A stretch of DNA of 64,000 nt from Pseudomonas gingeri (GTDB taxonomy: Bacteria > Pseudomonadota > Gammaproteobacteria > Pseudomonadales > Pseudomonadaceae), in contig NZ_JACAOR010000005.1 in NCBI RefSeq assembly GCF_013386115.1, positions 722,543-786,542 of the forward strand, given 5' to 3'. Below, in pieces: positions 1-10,360 of this stretch. How positions within the stretch are numbered: the first letter of the stretch is position 1; every line of letters begins with the position of its first letter. The translations under genes and the position numbers were made by a program. Under the pieces are notes generated by a model. It did no database searches, had not been told where the DNA came from, and worked only from the letters and a program-made list of their open reading frames with translations.

Positions 1-1097
1 AGCAGGGTCATGATCAGGCCGAAGATCTTGCTGACCCCGGCGATCTGGTCCTTGGTGAAGCCCTGGTCGATGTAGAAGACGTTGGCCATCACCCCCATCA
101 CCGTGTCCGACATCCGGTAGGTGGCGATCAGCCCGAGCAGCAGCAGGGCCTGCCAGCGGTAGCGGATGATGAAGTCGTTGACCGGGGTGAGCACCGGCGC
201 CAGTCCGCGGCGGCCCATGCTTGAAAGGCAGAGCACGGTCAGCGTGGTGTAGAGGATCGCGCGCAGGAAGGCGCGGTCTTCGAGGAGCAGGTCGAGCAGG
301 CTGACGCCATGGAACAGCACGCTGGCGAAGTCGGTGTTGTAGAGCTGGGTGAACATTGCCGGTACCGAGACCAGCAGGATGATCAGCACGAATACCGACG
401 CCAGCTGGTGCACGAAGCTGTAGCGTCCGGCGGACAGCTGGGTCCGCAGCGGGACCGGCGGTTCGCGCATGAATAAAGTGGTGAGCAGGGCGGGGATCAT
501 CAGGACGCCGAACAGCACATAGGTGCCGGTCCAGGCCGAGTGCTTGTAGCTGAAGCCGGTGGAGCCGAAGCCTTCGGCGAAAAACAGCGCGCCGGCGGTC
601 GCCAGCAGCGCGGCGACCCGGTAGCCGGACATATAGCTGGCGGCGAGGGCGGCCTGTTGGCTGTCGTTGGCGATTTCCAGGCGATAGGCGTCGACCGCGA
701 TGTCCTGGGTGGCGGAGGCGAAGGCGACGAGGACGGCGATTGCAATCAGCCAGGACAGGTGTTTCTGCGGGTCGCAGAAGCCCATGCCGATCAATCCGAG
801 GACAATCAGGGTTTGTGCCAGGACCAGCCAGGAGCGGCGGCGACCCAGTTTGCCGAGTAGCGGCAGGCGCCATTGGTCGAGCAAGGGCGACCAGACCCAT
901 TTGAAGGCGTACGCCAGGCCGATCAGGCTGGCATAACCGATGGTTTCGCGGGCTACACCGGCCTCGCGCAGCCAGACCGAAAGCGTCGAGAACACCAACA
1001 TGTAAGGCAGACCGGCAGCGAAACCGAGCAGCAACAGCACTAATGTCGAGGGGCTGGCATAGGCGGCGAGCGCGGCGCGCCAGGTTTTACGGGGCAT
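1..1097 (-). CDS. ampG: AmpG-family muropeptide MFS permease, truncated by window edge
   Basis: Reading leftward from the ATG at 1095-1097 gives about 365 residues with no stop before the window ends, so the C-terminus is missing. The protein opens with MPRKTWRAALAAY and then runs through several hydrophobic helices (for example GFAAGLPYMLVFSTLSVWL). The loop segments GRRRSW and ATQDIAVDAYR are typical of AmpG, the inner-membrane importer of anhydromuropeptides used in cell-wall recycling and beta-lactamase induction. In P. aeruginosa the ampG region also lies near fxsA-groESL, which agrees with the neighbours here. Pseudomonads carry two AmpG-like proteins, so the exact paralogue is not certain. 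Confidence 0.85.
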   Translation of the reverse strand, partial: MPRKTWRAALAAYASPSTLVLLLLGFAAGLPYMLVFSTLSVWLREAGVARETIGYASLIGLAYAFKWVWSPLLDQWRLPLLGKLGRRRSWLVLAQTLIVLGLIGMGFCDPQKHLSWLIAIAVLVAFASATQDIAVDAYRLEIANDSQQAALAASYMSGYRVAALLATAGALFFAEGFGSTGFSYKHSAWTGTYVLFGVLMIPALLTTLFMREPPVPLRTQLSAGRYSFVHQLASVFVLIILLVSVPAMFTQLYNTDFASVLFHGVSLLDLLLEDRAFLRAILYTTLTVLCLSSMGRRGLAPVLTPVNDFIIRYRWQALLLLGLIATYRMSDTVMGVMANVFYIDQGFTKDQIAGVSKIFGLIMTL

Positions 1098-1141
1098 GGG
1101 CTGGAGTCTGCCTCAGGGTTGACGGAAACAAAGCGCGCACT

Positions 1142-1492
1142 CTAACCGCTGTGCTCTATCGGGCGCCAGCCATGACGCTTGATATCGACACGATTGTTCA
1201 GGACGCTGAGGCCTTCGGTGCGCAGCCGGGCGCGTTGTTCGTCGCCGGACGGGCTGCCGACCGGCAGGCTGATCCGACCACCGGCACCCAATACGCGGTG
1301 CCAGGGCAGGCGGGTATCGGCCGGTAACTGGCTCAAGGTCCGTCCGACCCAGCGGGCCGCTCGACCGAGCCCGGCGAGTTCGGCCAGTTGGCCATAGGTG
1401 ACGACCTTGCCTTCGGGCACCTGGGCCAGGGTCAGGTAAAGGGCCGTACGCCGCATCTGGGCCGGGCTTTCACTGGCTGTTTCTTCGCTCAC
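1142..1492 (-). CDS. Alkyltransferase-like protein (ATL, MGMT family without active cysteine)
   Basis: This 116-residue protein has the C-terminal DNA-binding fold of O6-alkylguanine-DNA alkyltransferases (GKVVTYGQLAELAGL, the recognition helix GRAARWVGRTLSQ, then PWHRVL). In true MGMT enzymes the last motif is PCHRV, with the alkyl-accepting cysteine; here it is tryptophan, as in ATL proteins, which bind O6-alkylguanine and hand the lesion to nucleotide excision repair without repairing it. The length is that of a stand-alone ATL. The start lies 45 bp from the stop of no other gene on this strand; ampG follows 44 bp downstream, so the two may be co-transcribed. Confidence 0.88.
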   Translation of the reverse strand: MSEETASESPAQMRRTALYLTLAQVPEGKVVTYGQLAELAGLGRAARWVGRTLSQLPADTRLPWHRVLGAGGRISLPVGSPSGDEQRARLRTEGLSVLNNRVDIKRHGWRPIEHSG

Positions 1493-1656
1493 GGGGCCAT
1501 TCCTATGGAAAATTTTTGCCTCTGAAAGTAAGAGATTTCCGCTTATTAAGAGTGATTATTGAACTCGACTCCTGTTTGCCCGGTCAGTCCTTGTTAAGGC
1601 ATTGTCCAGCGGGATAATGCCGTTTTTTTTCCGCAAACCCGAGCCCTGTGTTGCCT

Positions 1657-2664
1657 ATGTTGTCCAGAACCCTGCTGTGCCTTGCTGTTTTCAGCGCCTC
1701 CACGCCCTTGCTGGCCGATACCGTCTGGTTGAAGAACGGTGATCGCCTGAGTGGCAAGATCAAGCTGTTCGACGGCGGCAAGCTGCTTGTGCAGACCGAG
1801 TACGCCGGAGCCGTTGCGGTGGACTGGGCCCAGGTCAAGACCCTGGAAAGCGATCAGGAACTGCTGGTCAAGCAGGATGCCTACACCGGCGAGAAGACCA
1901 AGTCGTTGCAGGCCGCCGAGGCCGGCAAGGTGACCCTGGCCAATGGCGAGGCGCCGAAGACCGTGGAACTGGCGAGCATCCAGCAGATCGTCAAGCCCAA
2001 GCCGGTGATCGAAGACCTGGTCTGGAAAGGCAACGTCGATGTGGCCCTGGATTACAAGCGCGCGGAAAAAGACACCGACGACTACGACATCGACTTCAAG
2101 ACCACGGCCCGCCATGGCGCCTGGCGGCATCACGCCGAAGGCGAGTACAACCGCGAGTTCCAGGACAATGTGGTGACCACGGACAACTGGGGTGTCGAGT
2201 ACGCCCTCGACCGCTTCATCACTGAAAAATGGTTCTGGCAGGGACGCCTGACCTACAAGCGCGACCGGGTCGAGGACCTGTCCCGCCAGCGCACCGTCGG
2301 TACCGGCCCGGGCTACCAGTTCTGGGATGATGAGCTGGGGGCGTTCTCCCTCGGCGCGCTGGTCAACAACACCCACTACGAATATGACGATGGCGAGAAG
2401 AAGAACTTCTACTCACTGGGCATGAAGTGGGACTACAACCGGTACCTGATCGGCAAGACCGTGGAGTTCTTCACCACCGGTGAGGTTGGCCGGCCGTTGA
2501 GCGGCCCTTCCAAGTACTCCCTGGATGCCGACATGGGCCTGCGTTACAAGGTGACCGAGTGGGCTTCGCTGAACCTCAAGGCCGAACGCGACATCATTAA
2601 TGGCGACGATGACACCAGCCTCAACAAGACCCGCTACACCGTCGGCTTCGGCGTGGCCTGGTAA
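1657..2664 (+). CDS. DUF481 family outer-membrane protein (YdiY-like)
   Basis: The protein is 335 residues from the ATG at 1657; a GTG nine bases upstream (1648) is an alternative start. A signal peptide (MLSRTLLCLAVFSASTPLLA) is followed by a short beta-rich region (DTVWLKNGDRLSGKI) and a long C-terminal half of alternating polar/aromatic strands ending in VGFGVAW, as in porin-like barrels with a terminal aromatic residue. This matches the DUF481/YdiY family of salt- or acid-responsive outer-membrane proteins of unknown biochemical role. No partner gene is evident; it is transcribed divergently from the ATL gene. Confidence 0.82.
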   Translation: MLSRTLLCLAVFSASTPLLADTVWLKNGDRLSGKIKLFDGGKLLVQTEYAGAVAVDWAQVKTLESDQELLVKQDAYTGEKTKSLQAAEAGKVTLANGEAPKTVELASIQQIVKPKPVIEDLVWKGNVDVALDYKRAEKDTDDYDIDFKTTARHGAWRHHAEGEYNREFQDNVVTTDNWGVEYALDRFITEKWFWQGRLTYKRDRVEDLSRQRTVGTGPGYQFWDDELGAFSLGALVNNTHYEYDDGEKKNFYSLGMKWDYNRYLIGKTVEFFTTGEVGRPLSGPSKYSLDADMGLRYKVTEWASLNLKAERDIINGDDDTSLNKTRYTVGFGVAW

Positions 2665-2716
2665 GGGCCGGGGATGCTATAAGGCAACCAGTGGATTTTG
2701 CATGAGGAGTCACAAG

Positions 2717-3448
2717 GTGAGCGTTGAGGTTGCCAAGAATGCGCGTGAGTTGCTGCTCAAGGAGTACCGGGGCGTGTTGTCGACGCATTCCAAGGCCATG
2801 CCCGGTTTTCCGTTCGGCTCCGTGGTGCCTTACTGCCTGGATGACCAGGGCCTTGCGCTGATCCTGATCAGCCGGATCGCCCAGCACACCCACAATCTGC
2901 AGAAAGACCCGAAATGTTCCCTGCTGGTGGGCGAGCGGGAGGCCGAGGATGTCCAGGCGGTCGGCCGCCTGACCTACCTGGCCGAGGCCGAGAAGCTCGT
3001 CGAGCCCGAGGCCATCGAAGCGGCCGCCGAGCGCTACTACCGTTACTTCCCGGACTCGGCGAATTACCACAAGGCCCATGATTTCGATTTCTGGGTACTC
3101 AAGCCGGTGCGTCATCGTTATATCGGCGGCTTCGGCGCGATCCACTGGCTGGACCAGGTGACCCTGGCCAACCCGTTCGCCGGCAAGGCGGAAGTCAGCA
3201 TGGTCGAACACATGAACAGCGATCATGCCAAGGCGATTGCCCATTATGTCGAACTGGCCGGGCTGCCACGCAGCGTACCGGCCCAGTTGGCGGGTATCGA
3301 CACGGAAGGGATGCACCTGCGGATCGGCCAGGGCCTGTATTGGCTGGCTTTTGAAACACCTTGCAACACGCCGGCGCAGGTTCGCGAGGCCCTGGTTTCC
3401 CTGGCCCACGCGCAGCAATGGCCGAAAAAGCAGGCGGCCGAGGCTTGA
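2717..3448 (+). CDS. HugZ-family heme-utilisation/PNPOx-like protein
   Basis: The N-terminal two thirds has the split-barrel flavin/heme-binding fold (ARELLLKEYRGVLST, FPFGSVVPY, LLISRIAQHTHNL-type strands). The C-terminal 75 residues form a DUF2470 domain (VEHMNSDHAKAIAHY, IDTEGMHLR). This arrangement is shared by HugZ-type heme oxygenases, but many pseudomonad members are untested, so heme degradation is a family inference. The GTG at 2717 is preferred because GAGGAG at 2704-2709 sits seven bases upstream; the ATG at 2702 would overlap that site. The product is 243 residues, normal for the family. Confidence 0.82.
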   Translation: MSVEVAKNARELLLKEYRGVLSTHSKAMPGFPFGSVVPYCLDDQGLALILISRIAQHTHNLQKDPKCSLLVGEREAEDVQAVGRLTYLAEAEKLVEPEAIEAAAERYYRYFPDSANYHKAHDFDFWVLKPVRHRYIGGFGAIHWLDQVTLANPFAGKAEVSMVEHMNSDHAKAIAHYVELAGLPRSVPAQLAGIDTEGMHLRIGQGLYWLAFETPCNTPAQVREALVSLAHAQQWPKKQAAEA

Positions 3449-3513
3449 ATTCACGAAGTGCCGACGTCATCTGATGTTTACTGGAAGGCATTCTTCCGTA
3501 GAGGAACCATTTG

Positions 3514-3987
3514 ATGCGCGCTTTTCTATTGCTCTTTCTGCTGTTTCCGGTGCTAGAGCTGTATGTGTTTTTCCAGGTCAGCACGGCCATCGGCTTTTTC
3601 CCGGCGCTGGCCCTGATCATTCTCGGTTCGGCGCTTGGTGTGCTGGTCCTGCGGGTGGCCGGTCTGGCTACCGCGTTCCGGGCGCGTGAAAGCCTGAGCC
3701 GTGGAGAGTTGCCGGCCCAGACCGTGCTTGAGGGCCTGATGCTGGCCCTGGGTGGTGGCCTGCTGCTGTTGCCGGGGTTTATCAGTGATGTGCTCGGCCT
3801 GTTGTTGCTGTTGCCGGTCACCCGCCGACTGGCGGTCGGCAGGATGCGTCGCCGCGCCGAGGAGCAGGCCATGCGCCAGCGTGCCTTCGCCGACGACCTG
3901 CATGCACGTGGCCAGCACGGCGCCGCGCCGGCCAATGGCCGTCAGCCGAATGTGATCGAAGGCGAGTTCGAACACCGCGACTCCTGA
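3514..3987 (+). CDS. fxsA: FxsA family membrane protein
   Basis: The 157-residue protein begins with hydrophobic segments (MRAFLLLFLLFPVLELYVFF, then IGFFPALALIILGSALGVLVLRVAG) and continues through the conserved GGGLLLLPGFISDVLGLLLLLP to a hydrophilic, arginine-rich tail. This is the FxsA family, inner-membrane proteins linked in E. coli to phage exclusion; the mechanism is unknown. GAGGAA at 3501-3506 supports the ATG at 3514 over the TTG three bases earlier. Its position directly before groES is conserved among pseudomonads and enterics. Confidence 0.92.
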   Translation: MRAFLLLFLLFPVLELYVFFQVSTAIGFFPALALIILGSALGVLVLRVAGLATAFRARESLSRGELPAQTVLEGLMLALGGGLLLLPGFISDVLGLLLLLPVTRRLAVGRMRRRAEEQAMRQRAFADDLHARGQHGAAPANGRQPNVIEGEFEHRDS

Positions 3988-4005
3988 TCGATCGCTATCA
4001 CCCCG

Positions 4006-4034
4006 CACGGCACCTTCGGGTGCCGTGTGTGTTT
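4006..4034 (+). terminator. Terminator after fxsA
   Basis: A perfect 9-bp stem (CACGGCACC, 4006-4014; GGTGCCGTG, 4019-4027) closes on a TTCG tetraloop and is followed by TGTGTTTT. It separates fxsA from the heat-shock promoter of groES. Confidence 0.8.
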
Positions 4035-4074
4035 TACGGGAACTGTCACCTGCAAAAAAAATCGTCACCTTGCC

Positions 4075-4103
4075 CTTGTAATTACCTTTGGCGCCCCTAT
4101 GTA
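4075..4103 (+). promoter_or_regulatory. RpoH (sigma-32) type promoter of groESL
   Basis: CTTGTAA (4075-4081) and CCCCTATGTA (4094-4103) are separated by 12 bases. This is close to the sigma-32 consensus of CTTGAAA, a 12-15 bp spacer and CCCCATNTA. It lies about 140 bp upstream of groES. No CIRCE inverted repeat was seen, which fits sigma-32 control in gamma-proteobacteria. Confidence 0.72.
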
Positions 4104-4245
4104 ACGGTCACCGCAAGGTTTTTGGCGTAAATCGCCAGACAGTCTTCTGCGGTTCGCTTGTCGAGCCGCAACCGGCCACGCCGGATTTGCTAACAGGCCG
4201 GTATCGATACCGGTCGCTGAAAACCATAATTAGGAGAGATCGACA

Positions 4246-6235
<1,990 letters not shown>

Positions 6236-6255
6236 GCCACCCGGCTCCCGTACAG

Positions 6256-6283
6256 AAAAGCCCCGCCTGGTGCGGGGCTTTTT
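6256..6283 (+). terminator. Rho-independent terminator of groESL
   Basis: A perfect 11-bp stem (AAAAGCCCCGC, 6256-6266; GCGGGGCTTTT, 6272-6282) with a five-base loop and a terminal T run lies 20 bp after the groEL stop. Confidence 0.93.
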
Positions 6284-6506
6284 CATGGGCGCGATTTTCT
6301 CCCGATGACCGGCCGACAGGCCGCTGGGGAGGGCGCCGGGCCAGGGATAATAGAGAGGGGATGCCCGATTTTAGCGGTGAGGCTGTGCCCGTACCGTGAA
6401 CCTCGGGTGAAAAAACCATTAAATCTTCGCGCCCTAGCCGTGAGCCGAACTACACCTTAAGCTGCGCGGGCCAAGACGGCCGTTACCGCGTACGGAGAGA
6501 GTACCC

Positions 6507-7190
6507 ATGCGAATTCTACTGGTTGAAGACAACCGCGATATCCTCGCCAACCTGGCCGACTACCTGGGGCTTAAAGGCTATACCGTCGATTGCGCGCAGG
6601 ACGGCCTGTCGGGTCTGCATCTGGCCGCTACCGAGCACTACGACCTGATCGTGCTCGATATCATGCTGCCCGGGATCGACGGCTACACCCTGTGCAAGCG
6701 CTTGCGCGAGGATGCCCGGCGTGACACCCCGGTGATCATGCTGACGGCCCGTGACCAGCTCGATGATCGTTTGCAGGGCTTCAAGTCCGGTGCCGATGAC
6801 TACCTGCTCAAGCCCTTCGCCCTGTCGGAACTGGCTGCACGTATCGAGGCGGTGTTGCGCCGTGCCCAGGGTGGCGGCCGGCGCGCCTTGCAGGTGGGTG
6901 ACCTGAGCTATGACCTGGATACCCTGGAAGTCACCCGCCAGGGTCGCCTGCTCAAGCTCAATCCGGTCGGCCTGAAGCTGCTGGCGGTGCTGATGCAGAA
7001 AAGCCCGCACGTCTTGCGTCGGGAGATTCTCGAGGAAGCCCTCTGGGGCGACGACTGCCCGGACAGCGACAGCCTGCGCAGCCATGTGCACCAGTTGCGC
7101 CAGGTGATCGACAAACCGTTCGACAAGCCGTTGCTGCACACCGTGCACGGCGTTGGTTACCGCCTGGCCGAGGGCCGTGATGGAGTTTAA
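6507..7190 (+). CDS. colR: Response regulator ColR
   Basis: This 227-residue OmpR/PhoB-type regulator has a receiver domain with D8, the phospho-acceptor D51 (LIVLDIMLP) and K102, followed by a winged-helix DNA-binding domain (SLRSHVHQLRQVID, LHTVHGVGYRL). Identity as ColR rests on its coupling to a ColS-like kinase and on the methyltransferase-inaA genes downstream, the arrangement known from P. fluorescens and P. putida, where ColRS maintains outer-membrane integrity and root colonisation under metal stress. GGAGAGAG precedes the ATG. Confidence 0.93.
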   Translation: MRILLVEDNRDILANLADYLGLKGYTVDCAQDGLSGLHLAATEHYDLIVLDIMLPGIDGYTLCKRLREDARRDTPVIMLTARDQLDDRLQGFKSGADDYLLKPFALSELAARIEAVLRRAQGGGRRALQVGDLSYDLDTLEVTRQGRLLKLNPVGLKLLAVLMQKSPHVLRREILEEALWGDDCPDSDSLRSHVHQLRQVIDKPFDKPLLHTVHGVGYRLAEGRDGV

Positions 7191-8460
7191 GCAGAGTCTT
7201 GCCCAGCGCATCATCATCGCCTTTGCCCTGATGAGCGCGTTGGTGGCGGGGGCCTTTGCCATGGGGATCGTCGCCACGGTCCATCTGGTCGAGGAAAAAC
7301 TCATCTCCGCCGGCCTGGGTGGGGATCTGCAGCGCCTGCTGTTGATGGACAGCGTGGGGGACTGGAGCCACCGGCCCGAGCCCGACCAGTTGTTCTACTA
7401 CAGTGGCGGCAAGGGCGATTTCGAGTTGCCCAAGGATTTGCGCCACCTCGATCCCGGATTTCATGAAGTCTTTCGCGAACAGCTGTCCTATCACGCCATG
7501 GTCGAGGTCGTCGACGGCCGGCGCTACGTGCTGCTGCAGGACCAGAGCGACTTCGAGGAGCGCGAGCGGGTGCTGTTCGCGGTAGTGCTGGTGGGATTTG
7601 TCCTGGCCCTCGCCCTGGCGGTGTTCCTCGGCTGGGTCCTGGCCCGACGGGTGATGGCTCCGGTGGTGCGGCTGGCCCGCCAGGTGCGTCACCGTGACCA
7701 GTTGCTCGGGCTCGCACCGCCCCTGGCGCCCGACTATGCGGCGGATGAGGTGGGTGAGTTGGCGGTGGCGTTCGACGCGACGCTGGGACGCTTGCGTCAG
7801 GCCCTGACCCGCGAACGGCTGTTTACCAGTGATGTCAGCCACGAGTTGCGCACGCCCCTGATGGTGCTGGCCAGTTCCTGCGAGCTGCTGCTGGAAAACC
7901 CGGCGATCGATCAGCGCGGGCGTAATCAGGTCGAACGTATTGCCCGGGCCTGCGAGGAAATGCGCGAGCTGGTGCAGACCTTCCTGATGCTGGCCCGTGC
8001 CCAGCGTGAAGACGCCAGCATGTCACCGCAGGTTTCGCTCAAGCTGGTGGCCGAGGATCTGATCGGCCTGTGGCGGGCGCCTATCGAAGAGAAAGGCCTG
8101 GAGCTGATCTTCGAGCCGGGCAGTCCCCTGGATACCCGTTACAACGCGACCTTCCTGCATGCGGTGATGGGCAATCTGTTGCGCAATGCCCTGCACTACA
8201 CCGAACACGGCTTTATCCGCCTGACCCTCGAACCGTCGGGGTTCGTGGTCGAGGACAGCGGTGTCGGGATCCCGGAAGAAAAGCGCGCGGCGATGTTCCA
8301 GCCTTTTGTGCGGGGTGATGAGAAACGGGGTGAGGGCCTGGGGCTGGGGCTTTCGCTGGTGCAACGGATCTGCGAGAACCAGGGCTGGTCTGTCAGCCTG
8401 ACGACCATGGAGCCCAGTGGTTGCCGCTTCCATGTGGACCTGGCGCGGCCCGCTGCCTGA
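7180..8460 (+). CDS. colS: Sensor histidine kinase ColS
   Basis: This is a 426-residue membrane kinase whose ATG at 7180 overlaps the end of colR by 11 bp. An N-terminal transmembrane helix (about residues 10-35) and a second (about 131-152) bracket a periplasmic loop that carries E96 and the E126-x-x-E129 motif, which in P. putida ColS is reported to sense iron and zinc. Then come HAMP, the dimerisation helix with H221 (DVSHELRTPL), and the ATPase boxes (NLLRNALHYT, VEDSGVGIP, GEGLGLGLSLV). Phosphotransfer would be to ColR D51. Confidence 0.92.
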   Translation: MEFKQSLAQRIIIAFALMSALVAGAFAMGIVATVHLVEEKLISAGLGGDLQRLLLMDSVGDWSHRPEPDQLFYYSGGKGDFELPKDLRHLDPGFHEVFREQLSYHAMVEVVDGRRYVLLQDQSDFEERERVLFAVVLVGFVLALALAVFLGWVLARRVMAPVVRLARQVRHRDQLLGLAPPLAPDYAADEVGELAVAFDATLGRLRQALTRERLFTSDVSHELRTPLMVLASSCELLLENPAIDQRGRNQVERIARACEEMRELVQTFLMLARAQREDASMSPQVSLKLVAEDLIGLWRAPIEEKGLELIFEPGSPLDTRYNATFLHAVMGNLLRNALHYTEHGFIRLTLEPSGFVVEDSGVGIPEEKRAAMFQPFVRGDEKRGEGLGLGLSLVQRICENQGWSVSLTTMEPSGCRFHVDLARPAA

Positions 8461-8469
8461 TTTCCTGCC

Positions 8470-8491
8470 GTGCCCTGTTTCTTCAGGGCAC
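8470..8491. repeat. Hairpin downstream of colS
   Basis: GTGCCCTG and CAGGGCAC form an 8-bp perfect stem around a six-base loop. No T run follows, so it is at best a weak or factor-dependent terminator between colS and the methyltransferase gene. Confidence 0.5.
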
Positions 8492-8568
8492 AGACTTCGT
8501 CGAAGTGTACAGATATGGCCCTCGGCTATCACGTCTAGCCTGTAAAACTTTGTAATGGTTTGTTCGGG

Positions 8569-8584
8569 ACAGAACAAAATTTTC
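8569..8584 (+). promoter_or_regulatory. Possible ColR site upstream of the methyltransferase gene
   Basis: The segment ending in TTTTCAC resembles the 3' half of the ColR operator reported for P. putida (ending TTTTTCAC, with an upstream A-C pair). Here AAC stands at the expected distance but two T positions are A. In P. fluorescens ColRS is known to control the operon that starts here, which is the main support. Confidence 0.35.
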
Positions 8585-8651
8585 ACGAGGGGACGACCTG
8601 TCGCTAACACGCACCTACCTAATGTAGCGCTGTCAGCTACAGGAGATGGTG

Positions 8652-9332
8652 ATGAATTCCCCGATAAAACTTGAATTTTCCGACAAGTACGACGACAAAC
8701 ATGCTCAACAGTATCTGCTCAAGCACAAGGATGGCTTGGCTCGTCGGTTGTCCCACAAGCGTGATGAGCAACTGGCGCGTGCCGCGTTGGCCCTGGCGGG
8801 CGAGCCGGGCCTGGTGCTCGACTTGCCCTGTGGGGCCGGACGGTTCTGGCCGCTGCTGGCGGAGAAACCCAACCGGGTGATCATCGGTGCCGATAACTCG
8901 GCGCCCATGCTGGAAACCGCGCTCAAGGCGCAGCCGGCCGAGGTGGTCAAGCGGATACGACCGCTGCAGACGTCGGCATTTGATATCGACTTGCCTGATA
9001 ACGCCGTCGACAGCATTTTCTGCATGCGTCTGCTACACCATATCGGCGAATCGGCGCATCGTGTGGCATTGCTGGAGGAATTCCAGCGGGTAACCCGTGA
9101 CAGCGTGATCGTTTCACTCTGGGTCGACGGGAATTTCAAGGCCTGGCGGCGCAAGCGGCTGGAGCGCGAACGACAGGCCGACGGTGCACAGGACGGTTAC
9201 CAGAACCGCTATGTGTTGCCTGCGGCCAAGGTAGAAGAAGAATTCAGGCAAGCGGGTTTTCGCATCCAGGAACACCTGGATTTTTTCCCGCTCTACGCCA
9301 TGTGGCGGGTTTATATATTGCGCAAGAGGTAA
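8652..9332 (+). CDS. Class I SAM-dependent methyltransferase of the ColRS regulon
   Basis: The 226-residue protein has the SAM-binding motif LVLDLPCGAGRFWPLL, followed by IGADNSAPML and the post-motif region LPDNAVDSIFCMRLLHHI. Members of this family sit directly behind colRS in pseudomonads (the orf222/warA-type gene) and have been linked to LPS or outer-membrane structure; the substrate is unknown. AGGAG at 8641-8645 favours the ATG at 8652 over the one at 8646. A hairpin (8623-8641) lies immediately before the ribosome site. inaA starts four bases after its stop. Confidence 0.85.
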   Translation: MNSPIKLEFSDKYDDKHAQQYLLKHKDGLARRLSHKRDEQLARAALALAGEPGLVLDLPCGAGRFWPLLAEKPNRVIIGADNSAPMLETALKAQPAEVVKRIRPLQTSAFDIDLPDNAVDSIFCMRLLHHIGESAHRVALLEEFQRVTRDSVIVSLWVDGNFKAWRRKRLERERQADGAQDGYQNRYVLPAAKVEEEFRQAGFRIQEHLDFFPLYAMWRVYILRKR

Positions 9333-9336
9333 CAGG

Positions 9337-10056
9337 ATGACCGTTGAGTACGTATCGCACGCGAAAGATGTCACCGAGAATCGCTTCGAATATTTCTGGC
9401 AACAGAAGGGCGAGTGGGTTGAAGAGCCCAACCAGCGCCGAGGCGGGGAAAGTGGTGTTCAGCGGTTGATGGGTACGAGCGGTCGACTGTTGTATGTGAA
9501 ACGCCAGGTGGGGCATACCTACCGCAGCCTGTTGCACCCCTTCGGCCGACCGACGGTCCTGCGCGAGCAGGCTGCGCTGAAGGGGTTGCGCATGCTTGAT
9601 GTAGCGGTGCCCGAGCTGGTGTTCTGCGGCGCCCGGCGCAGCAGCGAGGGGGCATGGCAGGCCCTGCTGGTGACGGCGGCCCTGGACGGTTTCATCGAGA
9701 TCGAGAATTGGTATGCCGAAGGTGGTCGCGAGCGCCACGGCGAGGCCGTGCATGATCGTGTGCTGCAGGAGCTGGCCGGCACCCTGGCGCGGATGCATCG
9801 CGGTCGCTGGCAGCACGGCTGCCTGTACATCAAGCACGTGTTTGTCCGGGTCAGTGGCGAGGGTGAGTCGGCCAATGTCGAGGTGGCCCTGCTGGACCTG
9901 GAGAAAGCCCGCCAGCGCCTGAGTCGTCGTCGGGCGGCGGCCCATGACATGAAACAACTGCGGCGCCATTCGTCGTGGAATGACACGGACTGGAACAAGC
10001 TGAGCTACTTTTACGGTATGGCGTTCGGCAGCACCATCAAAGGTTTACGGCGATGA
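9337..10056 (+). CDS. InaA/WapQ-type lipopolysaccharide core kinase
   Basis: This 239-residue protein belongs to the lipopolysaccharide kinase InaA family with a protein-kinase-like fold. The catalytic-loop equivalent reads MHRGRWQHGCLYIKH and the metal-binding segment LLDLEKARQR. The WapQ product of P. fluorescens, encoded at the same place after colRS, is a proposed heptose kinase of the LPS inner core. The gene is tightly packed between the methyltransferase (4 bp) and the next gene (ATGA overlap), so the three are translationally linked. Confidence 0.87.
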   Translation: MTVEYVSHAKDVTENRFEYFWQQKGEWVEEPNQRRGGESGVQRLMGTSGRLLYVKRQVGHTYRSLLHPFGRPTVLREQAALKGLRMLDVAVPELVFCGARRSSEGAWQALLVTAALDGFIEIENWYAEGGRERHGEAVHDRVLQELAGTLARMHRGRWQHGCLYIKHVFVRVSGEGESANVEVALLDLEKARQRLSRRRAAAHDMKQLRRHSSWNDTDWNKLSYFYGMAFGSTIKGLRR

Positions 10057-10280
10057 AGTTAGAAATAGCTCGAGGTTTGTTTTTGCTCAGTGCACTGGCT
10101 ATTGCGTCGCTGGCCCTGGTGGCCTGGGAGCAGCCAGGCACCCGGATACTCACCACGGCCAATGGCACCGGGCACTGTCCGTTGCCGCGGGTGGCCAAGG
10201 TGGGTGGGGACGTCAAGCCCGATCATGATCTGCTGTTGTTCATGTTCGGTCTTTCCCAGGGACTGAAGCCGCAAAGTTGA
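10053..10280 (+). CDS. Small membrane-anchored hypothetical protein
   Basis: The 75-residue protein overlaps the end of inaA by four bases (ATGA). It has one N-terminal hydrophobic segment (ARGLFLLSALAIASLALVAW) and then a short region with a single cysteine (GTGHCPLPRVAKVGG). No family was recognised. Its conserved coupling to the colRS-inaA genes suggests an envelope role, but nothing in the sequence shows what it does. Confidence 0.7.
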   Translation: MKLEIARGLFLLSALAIASLALVAWEQPGTRILTTANGTGHCPLPRVAKVGGDVKPDHDLLLFMFGLSQGLKPQS

Positions 10281-10298
10281 CGCGCCCTTGCCCTCTCG

Positions 10299-10326
10299 AA
10301 AAGCCTCGTGACCCACGAGGCTTTTT
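10299..10326. terminator. Terminator between the inaA operon and mgsA
   Basis: A perfect 12-bp stem (AAAAGCCTCGTG, 10299-10310; CACGAGGCTTTT, 10314-10325) with a three-base loop has T runs on both strands. It can serve the rightward inaA operon and the leftward gapA-mgsA transcript. Confidence 0.9.
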
Positions 10327-10360
10327 CCTTTGTCCGGCCGGTCGGTACGGCCCGTCGAGG

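Noticed and set aside
8626..8634. TAGCGCTGTC-like sequence upstream of the methyltransferase gene, similar to the GntR core
   Set aside because: The AC-N-AAG part is missing and the genes have no gluconate role; it belongs to the TGTAGC/GCTACA hairpin.
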